Positions 17,251-26,558 of a stretch of 64,000 nucleotides of DNA are shown here, piece after piece. The stretch's first letter is position 1, and each line of letters begins with the position of its first letter. The translations under genes were made by a program, and so were the position numbers. The stretch is from Massilia sp. Mn16-1_5 (lineage in GTDB: Bacteria > Pseudomonadota > Gammaproteobacteria > Burkholderiales > Burkholderiaceae_D): positions 124,001-188,000 of the forward strand of contig NZ_PPXQ01000008.1 in NCBI RefSeq assembly GCF_004798585.1. Reading direction: 5' to 3'. A model generated the notes under the pieces. It saw nothing but the letters and a program-made list of their open reading frames with translations, made no database searches and was not told the DNA's origin.

Positions 17251-20200
17251 TGGCGCGTGGCGCCCACGCTGCCCTGCGGCGGTTCGATCATCGGCATCAG
17301 GCTCGGCGCCAGGGTCACCAGCAGCTGCGAAGGCAGCGCGCTGGTGAAGTCGTAGTGCTCCGACTGCGGACCATGAACGTAGGCCGTCATCGAACCAAAG
17401 AAGCGTTCGCCGATGTTGAAGACGAAGGTCGCCGAGCGGTTCACGTAGCGCGACTCGATCAGGCGGCCGCCGCGTGCGTAGACGTCGAAGCGCTGGTCGC
17501 CGGTACCGGTCTTGCCGCCGACGGCGATGACCTGGCCGTCCGAGGTGGCGAAGGCCGTCTTGACGCGCTTGGCGGTGCCGTCCGAGACCACGCCGCGGAT
17601 CGCATCGGCCACGGCGCGCGCCACTTCCGGCGCCAGCACGACTTCGTTCTCCACTTTCGGCGCGCGCTTCACGAGCGTTTCGTACGGCGTGCCCTTGGCG
17701 AAGTGCAGCGAATCGATGCGCTCGACGGGTTTGCGCACGCCGCCGTTGATGATGATGCCCATCAGTTCAGCCAGCGCCGCCGGACGGTCGGCCGAGGCGC
17801 CCAGGGTCGTCGCATAGGACGGCACCAGCGAGTCGAACGGATAGCCCATCTTCTTCCACTGGGCGTGGATCTTGAGGAAGGATTCGACTTCCAGCAGGCC
17901 GGCGATGCGCTTGTCCTGGGCGTTCTTGCGGTTGGTCTTGAACAGCCAGGAATACACCTCCTGGCGCTCCTTCACGCTCGCCGCCACGGCTTCGCTCCAG
18001 CTGGCCTTGGCATGGGTGCGCAGGTAGCCGACCAGCCACAGTTCCAGCGGGTGGACCGAGGCGACGTAGCCGCGGTCGGCCAGCGACATGTTGGCCGGGG
18101 CGTACTGGTCGTACATCTTGGCGATGCGCTCGTCGTCGACCTCGTTGGCCGGCAGCGAGGCGTCGATGAAGGCGCCGAATTCCTGCAGGGTCGCGTTCGG
18201 GGCGATCGTGCGGTGCACGGCGGCGAGCTTCGAGGCCATCGGACGCACGCCCTGGACCAGCAGCGTCGTCGCCTCGGCCCCGGTCTTGCCCTTGTACTTG
18301 TTCCAGAACTTGGCCAGGAAGGTTTTGCCTTCGGCATCGGCGAAGCGCGCCAGGTATTCGGCGCGGCGCGGATCGTCGGCGTCGGCCAGCAGCGCGGCCG
18401 AGGAGCCCGGCAGCTGGAACATGTAGTAGCGGGCGACGTCGCGCATCATGCGCACGAACACCAGGTTCGTCGACTGCTGCAGCGCTTCCTGCACCGTCAT
18501 GATCTTGTGGTCGTCGAGCTTGCTGAAGTTGCCGAAGTAATGCAGACCGCCGCCGGTGAAGAAGCCTTCGCCCGGGTTGCCCGAGTACTTGCGCGCCATC
18601 GCGGCGGCGAGCATCGGCTTGAGGCCGCGGTCGGCGTTCGCCGGCAGTGCCTGGAAATACTCGACGGCCCACTGGCTCAGGCGGTCCTTCGGATCGATGC
18701 GGGTTTCGCGCAGTGCCTTCGGGTCGAGCGGCTCGTAGCGCTTGTGCAGCTGGTCGACGATGTCGAGGTAGGTGACGAGCGTGCGCAGCTTGGCGGTCGA
18801 ACCGAGATCGAGCTTGGCCTGCTCGTTGATGTCGAGCGGCTGGTCGTAGTTATCGGTCTGCACGCGAAGGTAGTTGACGTTCTCGCCGCGTTCCATCAGC
18901 GTGAAGCTGTACACCACTTGCGAAGGGTCGCCGTTGCCGAGCAGGCCCTTGCCGGTCAGGCCGGCTTCCGCCGCCGCTTCCGGCGTGGTGAGACGGCGCA
19001 GCGCCGAGGTCACGGCCTGCTGGGCTTCGGAGTCGAGCGTCGAGACCACCGACATGTCGAGGCGGTCGAGGTTGTACAGGCGCGGTTCGCCGAGCAGGTA
19101 GCCGAGGTGGTTGCGCACCGCGTTCGAGGCCTTGCGCGACACGAAAGCGTTGGCGGCCGGCGCCTCGACGCCCGAATGGAGCGCGGGTTTGAGCTTGACG
19201 GCGAGCGCGGCGTCGCGCAACTGCGGCGTGATCACGCCGGCCTGCGCCAGCACGCGCAGGTGGCTGTTGGTCAACGTCTCGAGGTCGGCTTCGCCGGCGC
19301 CGAGATAGTATGCAGGGCGGCGCTGCGCGATCATCAGCGACAGCGCTTCCTTGTAGATCAGGACCGCTTCGGGCGTGTCCATTCCACCCTTCAGGGTCGC
19401 GCCGACCTTTTTAAAGTCGCGGCCGTACCAGACCCACATGCCGTCGCCGATGCCGTTCACTTCGCCGTAGCCCAGCTTGGCCGACAGCGGCACCGTGTTC
19501 AGGTAATCGAGCACGATCTGGCGCCGCGCGCCGGTCGTGTCCTCGCCGTCCTGGTAGGCGCGCAGCGTGGCCGAGGCCATCTGGATCAGTTTATCGTGCA
19601 GCGAGGCGGTGCGGCCTTCCGGCGAGTGGCGGTATTTTTCGATCTGGGTGGCGAGCGTCGAACCGCCGGCCACGCGGCCGCCGCCGCTGATGCCGATCGC
19701 GGACAGCGACTTGTCGAATACGGCTTTCGAGAAGCGGTCCCATTCGATCGCCGGATTGCGTTTCGGGTAGGCCGGGTCGAGCAGCTCGCGGTTCTCGATG
19801 AAGAGCAGGCTTTGCACCAGCAGCTGCGGCGTGTCGTCGAAGCGTTCGTAGAAGCGCTCGGGGAAGCGCGAGGCGAACAGCGGCTGGCTGCGGCAGTCGA
19901 GGATCTCGAGGCCGGTTCGCGTCTTTTCGCGGTAGGTGGCGAAGATGCCGCGGTCGGCCAGCTCCACCATCTTGGGCGACAGGCGCGCCTGGGCGTCGAT
20001 CACGTAGTCGCGCGTCTGCAGCTTGGTGAGGAAGGCCGGCAGATGCGAGTAGCCGAGGCGCGCGTCATACGGGCTTTCGGCGGGGAAGCGGATCGCGTCG
20101 CTCGGGCCCTTGGCCATGCGGTAGTGAACGTCCTTCATCATGCCGGCGAACAGCTTGGCCTGCAGGGTCGACGTGCGCGTTTCGTAGACAGCATAGGCCG

Positions 20201-20486
20201 AGCCGGCAGCCACGACCACCAGCAGGATCCCGAACAAAACGAGCTTGCCGCGGCCCTTGCCTTTCGGGGGCTCGCCTTCGCGTTCGGGTTCCGGGCTGGC
20301 GCCGTCCGCGGGGCCGGCGTCGGAGGGCGCGCCGGCTTCGGTCACCAGCGACAGGTGGGGGACGGGGTCCTGCAAGGACTCTTCCGGCGCGGCCGCATCG
20401 ATGGCGGGCGCGGCGTTGCCGTCGGCTTGACCGCGCAGTGCGCGAAATACGTTACGAGGCCGTTTGAAACGGCGGGTGCTTTCCAT
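17238..20486 (-). CDS. Large bifunctional penicillin-binding protein (GT51 transglycosylase + transpeptidase)
   Basis: Peptidoglycan polymerase/cross-linker of 1,082 residues, larger than typical PBP1a. A cytosolic tail rich in Pro/Ala/Glu (1-80) and one membrane helix (81-101) are followed by the GT51 domain (about 200-390), with GGSTLATQIEKYRHS as the equivalent of GGSTITQQ. The first GT51 motif is unusual: ENRELLD where EDxxFxxH is normal. The transpeptidase domain carries STAK (in LDLGSTAKLRT), STN (QQSTNLVF) and KTGTG (VGGKTGTGDQ). It overlaps the TAXI gene, so they are probably co-expressed. Confidence 0.88.
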   Translation of the reverse strand: MESTRRFKRPRNVFRALRGQADGNAAPAIDAAAPEESLQDPVPHLSLVTEAGAPSDAGPADGASPEPEREGEPPKGKGRGKLVLFGILLVVVAAGSAYAVYETRTSTLQAKLFAGMMKDVHYRMAKGPSDAIRFPAESPYDARLGYSHLPAFLTKLQTRDYVIDAQARLSPKMVELADRGIFATYREKTRTGLEILDCRSQPLFASRFPERFYERFDDTPQLLVQSLLFIENRELLDPAYPKRNPAIEWDRFSKAVFDKSLSAIGISGGGRVAGGSTLATQIEKYRHSPEGRTASLHDKLIQMASATLRAYQDGEDTTGARRQIVLDYLNTVPLSAKLGYGEVNGIGDGMWVWYGRDFKKVGATLKGGMDTPEAVLIYKEALSLMIAQRRPAYYLGAGEADLETLTNSHLRVLAQAGVITPQLRDAALAVKLKPALHSGVEAPAANAFVSRKASNAVRNHLGYLLGEPRLYNLDRLDMSVVSTLDSEAQQAVTSALRRLTTPEAAAEAGLTGKGLLGNGDPSQVVYSFTLMERGENVNYLRVQTDNYDQPLDINEQAKLDLGSTAKLRTLVTYLDIVDQLHKRYEPLDPKALRETRIDPKDRLSQWAVEYFQALPANADRGLKPMLAAAMARKYSGNPGEGFFTGGGLHYFGNFSKLDDHKIMTVQEALQQSTNLVFVRMMRDVARYYMFQLPGSSAALLADADDPRRAEYLARFADAEGKTFLAKFWNKYKGKTGAEATTLLVQGVRPMASKLAAVHRTIAPNATLQEFGAFIDASLPANEVDDERIAKMYDQYAPANMSLADRGYVASVHPLELWLVGYLRTHAKASWSEAVAASVKERQEVYSWLFKTNRKNAQDKRIAGLLEVESFLKIHAQWKKMGYPFDSLVPSYATTLGASADRPAALAELMGIIINGGVRKPVERIDSLHFAKGTPYETLVKRAPKVENEVVLAPEVARAVADAIRGVVSDGTAKRVKTAFATSDGQVIAVGGKTGTGDQRFDVYARGGRLIESRYVNRSATFVFNIGERFFGSMTAYVHGPQSEHYDFTSALPSQLLVTLAPSLMPMIEPPQGSVGATRQCVR

Positions 20487-20821
20487 GATGGCTCAACTGG
20501 TTTTGAATCGATATGCCTGCAATCCCGTCAACCTGCTCGCCATCCCTGCTGCCGGTTTGTTCGAGTGATCCGGGTGGTCATTTGTTCACGTTTGTGGTTC
20601 TTTTTTTAAGCGCCGATCCAGTAAGAATTGTGTCGGCGCCCAAGACATCATTCCACCACATCAACAGGTATAGGACGAAGCCCTGTTCAACAAATTTGAC
20701 CTGCCCCGATTTTTTTCGCAAAAAAACAACGGCAGAGTTATCGGGATAGCATTGATGCCTACAAGCATCCTTCTCGCGATCTTACATGGCTGTCATGTCG
20801 GGTGTGTGACAGTCGGTTTCA
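20487..20821. other. Intergenic region upstream of the penicillin-binding protein gene
   Basis: About 335 bases between two minus-strand genes. It holds a short inverted repeat CTGTCA/TGACAG (20790-20795 and 20807-20812) just past the EI24-type gene, without a T tract, so not a clear terminator. The rest is presumably promoter DNA. No gene seen. Confidence 0.5.
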
Positions 20822-21652
20822 TCAACGTTCGAGGGTGCCCATCGGTGCACTTGCGTCCTGCCCGCGCAGGTCTTCCAAGGCCTGCAGGCAGTAGTACTGG
20901 AACCACAATCCCGTGAACAAAAAGATCAGGACATACAGCCAGGCCGAGAGGATGGCGAGGAAGGGAAACAGCGCAACGGCCAGCACCGCGCCGCCCATCC
21001 ATGCGATGCCGGGCAGCGCGCCCAGCACGCCCGACGCCATGCCGATCGCCAGCAGCGGCCAGCGCCGCGCCTGCATCAGGGTCTTGCGTTCGGCCGCGCT
21101 GGCGTGGGCCGCGAGCGCGTCGTAGCTCATCACGCGCGAGGACACCCAGCCCCACAGGGCCGCCTGCACCAGCACGGCCAGCGGCGGAATCGCGTACAGA
21201 GGCACGGTGCACAACCACAGCAGCGCAAATACGAGCACGCTCGTCAGGTTCATCCAGACGCTGCCGGCGAAGCTGCCGCCCTCCTTGCGGGCGAGCTGGG
21301 GGAACTGGCGTGTGCCGACATAGCGTTCGATGGCGGGCATCGCGAACACGCCCATGAACAGCAGCGCGGAGGCGATCATCAGGGGCAGCAGCAGCAGGAT
21401 CGCCATCAGCGGCACGACCACCACCTTCAGCACGCCCAGGCCCAGGCTGGAGAGCACGCTGCCGCTGGACTGGAACCAGCCGTACTCGCGGAAGACGGCG
21501 TCGAGCCAGTCGAACAGCGCCGGTCCATACGCCCACAGCAGGCCGCCCCAGAGCAGCAGCGACAGCAGCAGCGGCGCCAGCGACAAGAGCATCATGCGGC
21601 CCGAGAAACCGGCGCGCAGGGCGCGCGCCCAGGCGGTGGCGATGCCGTTCAT
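20822..21652 (-). CDS. EI24 domain-containing inner-membrane protein (CysZ-like fold)
   Basis: Integral membrane protein of 276 residues with about six hydrophobic segments: LLSLAPLLLSLLLWGGLLWAY, VVVPLMAILLLLPLMIASALL, VLVFALLWLCTVPLYAIPP, VLVQAALWGWVSS, GGAVLAVALFPFLAIL and ILSAWLYVLIFLFTG. The pattern and motifs WVSSRVMSYDALA and ARKEGGS are those of EI24/CysZ-family proteins. CysZ imports sulfate; no sulfate genes adjoin this one, so the substrate is not inferred. It is divergent from the FKBP gene. Confidence 0.78.
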   Translation of the reverse strand: MNGIATAWARALRAGFSGRMMLLSLAPLLLSLLLWGGLLWAYGPALFDWLDAVFREYGWFQSSGSVLSSLGLGVLKVVVVPLMAILLLLPLMIASALLFMGVFAMPAIERYVGTRQFPQLARKEGGSFAGSVWMNLTSVLVFALLWLCTVPLYAIPPLAVLVQAALWGWVSSRVMSYDALAAHASAAERKTLMQARRWPLLAIGMASGVLGALPGIAWMGGAVLAVALFPFLAILSAWLYVLIFLFTGLWFQYYCLQALEDLRGQDASAPMGTLER

Positions 21653-21756
21653 ACCAGGCTCCCAATGTCAAAAGGACATTGTAGTGCAGGGCAACGAATG
21701 GCGGTTTGCAGGTGCATGCACTACAATCGCCGTTCACAGATTATCGAGGGAACAAC

Positions 21757-22113
21757 ATGTCCACTACCACCACCGCTTCCGGCCTGCAGTATGAAGACAC
21801 CGTCGTCGGCGAAGGCGCCGAGGCGAAAGCCGGCAACTACGTCACCGTCCACTACACCGGCTGGCTACGCAACGACGACGGCACGGCCGGCGCCAAGTTC
21901 GACTCCAGCAAGGACCGCAACGACCCGTTCCAGTTCCCGCTGGGCGCCGGCCACGTGATCCGCGGCTGGGACGAGGGCGTGCAGGGCATGAAGGTCGGCG
22001 GCCAGCGCCGTCTCACCATTCCTGCCAGCCTCGGCTACGGCGCACGCGGCGCCGGCGGCGTGATCCCGCCGAACGCGACGCTGATCTTCGACGTCGAACT
22101 GCTGGCTGTTTAA
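21757..22113 (+). CDS. FKBP-type peptidyl-prolyl cis-trans isomerase
   Basis: Compact FKBP of 118 residues catalysing proline isomerisation. The ATG at 21757 (MSTTTTASGLQYED) follows CGAGGGA; the frame stays open upstream but without a ribosome site. FKBP landmarks are VTVHYTGWL (about 29-37), FDSSKDR (48-54), FQFPLGAGHVIRGWDEGVQGMKVGGQRRLTIP (split around residue 75) and GYGARGAGGVIPPNATLIFDVELL. No signal peptide, so cytosolic. Monocistronic, with a strong hairpin after it. Confidence 0.93.
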   Translation: MSTTTTASGLQYEDTVVGEGAEAKAGNYVTVHYTGWLRNDDGTAGAKFDSSKDRNDPFQFPLGAGHVIRGWDEGVQGMKVGGQRRLTIPASLGYGARGAGGVIPPNATLIFDVELLAV

Positions 22114-22129
22114 TAGCGAGCAAGTACCA

Positions 22130-22164
22130 CGCTGCCCTGCGGCTTCTGGCGCGGCAGGGCAGCG
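22130..22164 (+). terminator. Strong hairpin after the FKBP gene (no T tract)
   Basis: Eleven-base arms CGCTGCCCTGC and GCAGGGCAGCG (22130-22140, 22154-22164) begin 17 bases after the FKBP stop. Lacking a run of Ts, it may stabilise the 3' end or act as a poor terminator. Confidence 0.5.
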
Positions 22165-22278
22165 TCGAGCATCCCCTCTAAAATTCCGCCCGAAACGGGG
22201 CGATTCCCTACCCCCTGCGCTAAGATGGCCGCGCGCATTGCCATCCCGTCAATGCACCTTCATCCACAGGAGTATTTC

Positions 22279-22533
22279 ATGAGCTTGCAAGACCAGTTCA
22301 CCCAGGCCCAGGCCGATTCGAAGAACCTGCCGGAACGCCCGGACAACATGACCTTGCTGAAGATTTACGCGCTGTTCAAGCAGGCCTCGAGCGGCGACGC
22401 CACCGGCGATCGTCCAGGCTTCACCGACATGGTCGGCCGCGCCAAGTTCGATGCATGGGATGCCCTGAAAGGCACGTCGCAGGAAGACGCCATGCAGCAG
22501 TACATCGACCTGATCGAAGAACTGAAGGGCTGA
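22279..22533 (+). CDS. Acyl-CoA-binding protein
   Basis: Small four-helix ACBP of 84 residues that binds medium- and long-chain acyl-CoA in the cytosol. The ATG follows CACAGGAGT. Family signatures are present: LPERPDNMTLLKIYALFKQASSGD (central Tyr and Lys contacting CoA), then GRAKFDAWDALKGTSQEDAMQQYIDLIEEL with the KW-like KFDAW segment. Bacterial ACBPs are patchily distributed. A large palindrome follows ten bases after its stop; a PHA-system gene lies beyond it on the other strand. Confidence 0.92.
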   Translation: MSLQDQFTQAQADSKNLPERPDNMTLLKIYALFKQASSGDATGDRPGFTDMVGRAKFDAWDALKGTSQEDAMQQYIDLIEELKG

Positions 22534-22542
22534 TTGTATTTC

Positions 22543-22642
22543 GTAGGGTGGGCATTTATGCCCACGCGGTCGTACCGTCGCATATCGCAACGTCAACATT
22601 GATCATCCGGTGATACCGCGTGGGCATGAATGCCCACCCTAC
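22543..22642. repeat. Long palindrome of the GTAGGGTGGGC family, copy 3 (divergent core)
   Basis: Arms of 28 bases (22543-22570 and 22615-22642) pair with one mismatch around a 44-base loop. The outer GTAGGGTGGGC is shared with the other copies, but the core reads ATTTATGCCCACGCGGT instead of the GC-rich version. It begins nine bases after the acyl-CoA-binding protein stop and ends seven bases before the end of the convergent PHA-system gene. Confidence 0.9.
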
Positions 22643-22649
22643 AACACCA

Positions 22650-22931
22650 TCACACTGCCGCAAACACGCGGCGCATCTTGTCCGCCACCTTCGCCTCGAT
22701 CGCCGGGCGAAACGCACTCATCAGCATTCCCAGCTTGATCCGCAGCGCCGCGCGCTGTTCACCCAGGGTCAGCGCCCCTTCCACGCCGCTGCGCTCGAAG
22801 CGCAACACGTCGCCATCCCAGCGGCACTGCATGCCGAATTCGGCGGCCACCTTGTCGGCCACCTGCTGCGCCGCGGCGCGTGCCCGTTCCGGGCTCAGGT
22901 TGTGTTCCTGGACGATCTGGATGTCGGCCAT
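22650..22931 (-). CDS. Polyhydroxyalkanoic acid system family protein (PHA_gran_rgn)
   Basis: Small cytosolic protein of 93 residues, start MADIQIVQEHNLSPERARAAAQQVADKVA preceded by GAGAGGAAG. This N-terminal segment is the hallmark of the family found near PHA genes and on PHA granules; function is not established. A beta-rich middle (CRWDGDVLRFERSGVEGAL) and an amphipathic C-terminus (FRPAIEAKVADKMRRVFA) follow. PHA synthesis genes are not in the window, but a PHA depolymerase is at 26789. Confidence 0.83.
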   Translation of the reverse strand: MADIQIVQEHNLSPERARAAAQQVADKVAAEFGMQCRWDGDVLRFERSGVEGALTLGEQRAALRIKLGMLMSAFRPAIEAKVADKMRRVFAAV

Positions 22932-23110
22932 GTGCTTCCTCTCTAGACAATGAATGCGCAAACAGTCCGCCATCATGCCAGTTGCATCGGCCTGATGCCA
23001 GTCCACTGTGCAATTGATTCGTGTCAAGACCGGTTCCACCGGGGGCGCGAGTATCACCTGAGCCAGGTCAGCACGACCACCCTCACGATCAAACAGACAA
23101 GGATTGCGCA

Positions 23111-24634
23111 ATGGAACGAGCCCTGCTGCCGGACGACATTGTCCCCCCCGAGCGCGACCAGCCTCCGGTCGCCTTCATCCCCACCCCGAGCGCGCCCTAC
23201 CGCCAGCACCGCAAGGCGGCCCAGCTGCTCGACCAGCCCGGCGCCCCGCGCGCGGTTGACGCGCCGCCCGTTCCGGACGTGCCCCTGCCCTACGCCTTCG
23301 GCGCGCGCGTCCTGATGTGGAAGCAGGATCCTTCGGTGCTCGAGATGGGCACCCGTAAGGCCTTCCTGCCCGGCGTGGTGCTGGCCGGGCCGCGCGACGC
23401 CCGCATCGCATCCGGCGACCCGGGCATCAGCCCGGTCGAGCCGAATGCCTTCGGCGACTTCGTCACCATGCCCGACACGCCCCAGTTCGACGCCGTCCAC
23501 ACCTTCGCCGTGGTGCGCCAGACCCTGACCATGTACCAGCGTTCGCTGTCCTCGGCCGGCGCCGAGATGCCTCTGCCCTGGCAGTGGAACAGCAGCATCG
23601 ACACGGCGCCGCTGCAGATCTTCCCCTACGGCCTGCCAAACGTGATGAACGCCTTCTACAGCCGCAGCCAGACCTGCCTGAAGTTCGGCGACTTCGTGCC
23701 CGCCGGGGAGAAGGAACGTGTGTTTACCTGCCGCTCCTTCGACATCGTCGCCCACGAAACCGGCCATGCCGTGCTCGATGGCTTGAAACCGCATTGGCTG
23801 CTGGCCGACGCCCCGCCGCAGACGGGCGGCCTGCACGAATCCTTCGGCGACCTGACGGCGATCTTCCTGGCCCTGTCCCAGCTCGACCAGTGCGAGGCGG
23901 TGGTGGCCCAGACCAAGGCCCGCCTGCACGACAAGACCTTCCTCGCCGACATCGCCGAACAGTTCGGCCTGGCGCTGGGCGGCACCACGGGCTTGCGCAA
24001 CGCCGACAACGACCTGACGCTCTCGCAAGCCGGCACCCAGGTGCATGCGATCTCGCAGGTGTTTACGGGCGCGGTGTATGACATCCTGGCCGACCTGTTT
24101 GCCCTCGAACGCAATCCGGCCTTCGAGGACGACGCCGCCGTGCTGCACCGGGTCGCCTCCTGGCTGCGCGGCCTGGTGCTGCGCGCGCTGGTGGCCGCGC
24201 CGGACATGGCCGCCACCTATGCCGACGTGGTCAACGAAATGCTGCGCCTGACCGGCGAGGACGGCAAGCCGGCGGCTTACGCCGAGTCGATCCGTCACCA
24301 GTTCACCATCCGCGAAGTCGTGGGCGGACCTGAAACCGGCGAAGCCGCCCCGCTCCCCTCGGAATCGGCAAGCGCGAGCGCGAGCGCCGTCCCCGGCATG
24401 CACAAGCGCCTGGCGGCCGGCGTCTGCGACGCCCCCGGCGCCCAGCAGGACCGGCGCGCCTGCTGCGGCACCATGAACCTGGCCGAGTACTACAACATCG
24501 AACGCGTGCTCGACGCCGAAGCCCAGGCGCTGGCGCGCTGGTGCGCCGAGCGCGGCCGCAACGGCCCGGCCGGCGAGGAGCTGCCGGTCGATACCCCACC
24601 ACCGGGCGACCAGAGCCAGCTGGCGGCGTCGTGA
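23111..24634 (+). CDS. Thermolysin-like (M4-type) zinc metallopeptidase
   Basis: Predicted gluzincin of 507 residues without a recognisable signal peptide. AAGGA lies nine bases before the ATG. The zinc motif HETGH is at 215-219 with the third ligand Glu243 in GGLHESFGDLTA, the spacing expected for M4 peptidases. The C-terminal helical region (about 280-420) follows, then a low-complexity SASASASA linker and a Cys-containing tail (GVCDAPGAQQDRRACCGTMNL). Absence of a secretion signal resembles protealysin-type enzymes that leave by other routes. A very short open frame follows with GTGA overlap and may be the remnant of an inhibitor gene. Confidence 0.8.
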   Translation: MERALLPDDIVPPERDQPPVAFIPTPSAPYRQHRKAAQLLDQPGAPRAVDAPPVPDVPLPYAFGARVLMWKQDPSVLEMGTRKAFLPGVVLAGPRDARIASGDPGISPVEPNAFGDFVTMPDTPQFDAVHTFAVVRQTLTMYQRSLSSAGAEMPLPWQWNSSIDTAPLQIFPYGLPNVMNAFYSRSQTCLKFGDFVPAGEKERVFTCRSFDIVAHETGHAVLDGLKPHWLLADAPPQTGGLHESFGDLTAIFLALSQLDQCEAVVAQTKARLHDKTFLADIAEQFGLALGGTTGLRNADNDLTLSQAGTQVHAISQVFTGAVYDILADLFALERNPAFEDDAAVLHRVASWLRGLVLRALVAAPDMAATYADVVNEMLRLTGEDGKPAAYAESIRHQFTIREVVGGPETGEAAPLPSESASASASAVPGMHKRLAAGVCDAPGAQQDRRACCGTMNLAEYYNIERVLDAEAQALARWCAERGRNGPAGEELPVDTPPPGDQSQLAAS

Positions 24635-24747
24635 AGATCCGCGCGAAAATGGCCGGCGGCCTGGCCCTCGGCGCCGCTCCAAGCAGGCGGGATGCGGGCG
24701 TTACCCCGGGGCGGTGCCCCGGGCTTCCCGGCGCAGGTGCCAGTTAA
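24631..24747 (+). CDS. Possible remnant of an emfourin-like inhibitor (38 codons), doubtful
   Basis: A GTG at 24631 overlaps the stop of the metallopeptidase gene (GTGA) and opens 38 codons starting MKIRAKMAGGLALG. Genes for emfourin-type inhibitors often sit directly after M4 peptidase genes and begin with a similar strand followed by GGFAG. Here the frame ends early, after a Pro/Gly/Arg-rich stretch, so if related it is truncated. It may equally be a chance frame. Confidence 0.25.
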   Translation: MKIRAKMAGGLALGAAPSRRDAGVTPGRCPGLPGAGAS

Positions 24748-24939
24748 GCAGGCACAACGCGACCGTTATATGGGGTTGTGCGGGGCAAATCGCGCGTCAC
24801 GCATCACATTTGCTTATGTATATTGTGTCTAAGCCTAATTTGTAGGAAACCTCGAATTGCCCTAAAATACAGTGCTTTGCCATGCGGGCGCCTTTCTTGC
24901 GCCCCGACGCCCTGGCACTCCACCATAGATAGGACTGTT

Positions 24940-25263
24940 ATGACCCACGTTGTCACCGAATCGTGCATCCGCTGCCGGTATACCGACTGCGTCGATGTAT
25001 GCCCGGTCGATTGTTTCCGGGAAGGCCCGAATTTCCTCGCGATTGACCCTGACGAGTGCATCGACTGCGCAGTGTGCGTGGCCGAGTGCCCGGTGAATGC
25101 GATCTATGCCGAGGAAGACGTGCCGGGCGACCAGCAGCAATTCATCAAGATCAACGCCGATTTGTCGCGCTTCTGGCCGTCGATCACCAAGACCAAACCG
25201 GCCCTGCCCGACGCGGAAGAGTGGAAAGACGTCAAGAACAAAGTGGACCAGCTGGCCCGCTAA
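24940..25263 (+). CDS. fdxA: 7Fe ferredoxin FdxA
   Basis: Soluble electron carrier of 107 residues with one [3Fe-4S] and one [4Fe-4S] cluster. The ATG at 24940 follows AGATAGGA; the upstream open frame is untranslated leader. The cysteine pattern is [18 protein letters not shown] (C9, C12, C17, C21, C25) and [12 protein letters not shown] (C40, C43, C46, C50), with the C-terminal extension usual for FdxA ([20 protein letters not shown]). Ferredoxin-NADP reductase lies 140 bases downstream, and the two probably exchange electrons. Confidence 0.95.
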   Translation: MTHVVTESCIRCRYTDCVDVCPVDCFREGPNFLAIDPDECIDCAVCVAECPVNAIYAEEDVPGDQQQFIKINADLSRFWPSITKTKPALPDAEEWKDVKNKVDQLAR

Positions 25264-25402
25264 GCGTCATGCTTCTTTGCCGCTGGCGCCGGTTTTGACC
25301 GGCGCCAGCAGGCACGCTCCATCCATGGCACACTAGCGGCCATCGCAGCATCGGGCATCCCCCGCGCGCCCCTCTTTTACAAAATCAACAGGACCCAAGC
25401 AC

Positions 25403-26500
25403 ATGACGATCAGTGCCACCCACGATGCGGGCAGCATCGCCCCCAACAGTTCGTTTGCCGGCGCCATCGACGCCGACGCCGTCATCATCGGTGCGGGCCC
25501 GGTCGGCCTGTTCCAGGTCTTTGAACTCGGCCTGCTCGAGATCAAGGCCCACGTCATCGATTCGCTCGCAGCCGTCGGCGGCCAGTGCGTCGAGCTGTAT
25601 CCGGACAAGCCGATCTACGACATCCCCGCCGTGCCCGTCTGCACCGGCCAGGAACTGACCGACAACCTGCTCAAGCAGATCGAGCCTTTCGAGCCGACCT
25701 TCCACCTGGGCCAGGAAGTGACGACCGTGCAGCGCCGCGAAGACGGCCGCTTCAACGTCGAAACCTCGACCGGCACCCAGTTCATCACCAAGACCATCTT
25801 CATCGCCGCCGGCGTCGGTTCCTTCCAGGCGCGCACGATCAAGGTCGAAGGCATCGAGAAGTTCGAGAACACCCAGCTGCACTACCGCGTCAAGGATCCT
25901 GCCCTGTTCGAAGGCAAGAACCTGGTCATCTGCGGCGGCGGCGACTCGGCCCTGGACTGGGCCCTGAACTTCGTCGGCAAGGCCGAGTCGGTCGTGCTGG
26001 TGCACCGCCGCGAAGACTTCCGCGCCGCCCCAAGCTCGGTCGCCAAGATGAAGCAGCTGTGCGACGAGTACGAGATGCAGCTGATCACCGGCCAGGTTAC
26101 CGGCTTCGACGAGAAGGACGGCCAGCTGAGCGAGGTGAAAGTCACCGGCGCCGACGGCGTCACTCGCCGCGTGCCGCTGGACATGCTGATGGTCTTCTTC
26201 GGCCTGTCGCCGAAGCTGGGCCCGATCGCCGAGTGGGGCCTGGACATCGAGCGCAAGCAGCTCAAGGTCATGGACACCGAAAAGTTCGAGACCAACGTGC
26301 CCGGCATCTTCGCCGTGGGCGACATCAACACCTACCCGGGCAAGAAGAAGCTGATCCTGTCGGGCTTCCACGAAGCCGCGCTGGCCGCCTTCGGCGCCGC
26401 CCCGTACATCTTCCCTGACAAGAAGATCCACATGCAGTACACGACGACTTCGCCGAAACTGCACAAGATCCTGGGCGTCGAGACTCCGGTCTTCGATTAA
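25403..26500 (+). CDS. Ferredoxin-NADP reductase, thioredoxin-reductase-like type
   Basis: Dimeric FAD enzyme of 365 residues exchanging electrons between NADPH and ferredoxin. FAD motif [16 protein letters not shown] (about 28-43), the [20 protein letters not shown] segment that replaces the redox Cys pair of thioredoxin reductase, NADPH motif [14 protein letters not shown] (about 172-185) and the second FAD motif [29 protein letters not shown]. The absence of CxxC separates it from TrxB. It is preceded by the fdxA gene and followed by a strong terminator. Confidence 0.92.
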   Translation: MTISATHDAGSIAPNSSFAGAIDADAVIIGAGPVGLFQVFELGLLEIKAHVIDSLAAVGGQCVELYPDKPIYDIPAVPVCTGQELTDNLLKQIEPFEPTFHLGQEVTTVQRREDGRFNVETSTGTQFITKTIFIAAGVGSFQARTIKVEGIEKFENTQLHYRVKDPALFEGKNLVICGGGDSALDWALNFVGKAESVVLVHRREDFRAAPSSVAKMKQLCDEYEMQLITGQVTGFDEKDGQLSEVKVTGADGVTRRVPLDMLMVFFGLSPKLGPIAEWGLDIERKQLKVMDTEKFETNVPGIFAVGDINTYPGKKKLILSGFHEAALAAFGAAPYIFPDKKIHMQYTTTSPKLHKILGVETPVFD

Positions 26501-26529
26501 AACGACCGTTCAGTTTCAGATACACCACA

Positions 26530-26558
26530 ATGCCCCGGACCTCCGGGGCATTTGTTTT
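26530..26558 (+). terminator. Intrinsic terminator after the ferredoxin-NADP reductase gene
   Basis: Stem ATGCCCCGGA/TCCGGGGCAT (26530-26539, 26542-26551) followed by TTGTTTTT, starting 29 bases after the stop. Confidence 0.9.

Noticed and set aside
17355..20609. Very long plus-strand open frame opposite the penicillin-binding protein
   Set aside because: GC-rich shadow frame with Arg/Ala/Gly-rich, domain-free translation; the minus-strand protein has clear GT51 and transpeptidase motifs.
20790..20812. Inverted repeat CTGTCA/TGACAG after the EI24-type gene as a terminator
   Set aside because: Only six paired bases with an 11-base loop and no T tract.
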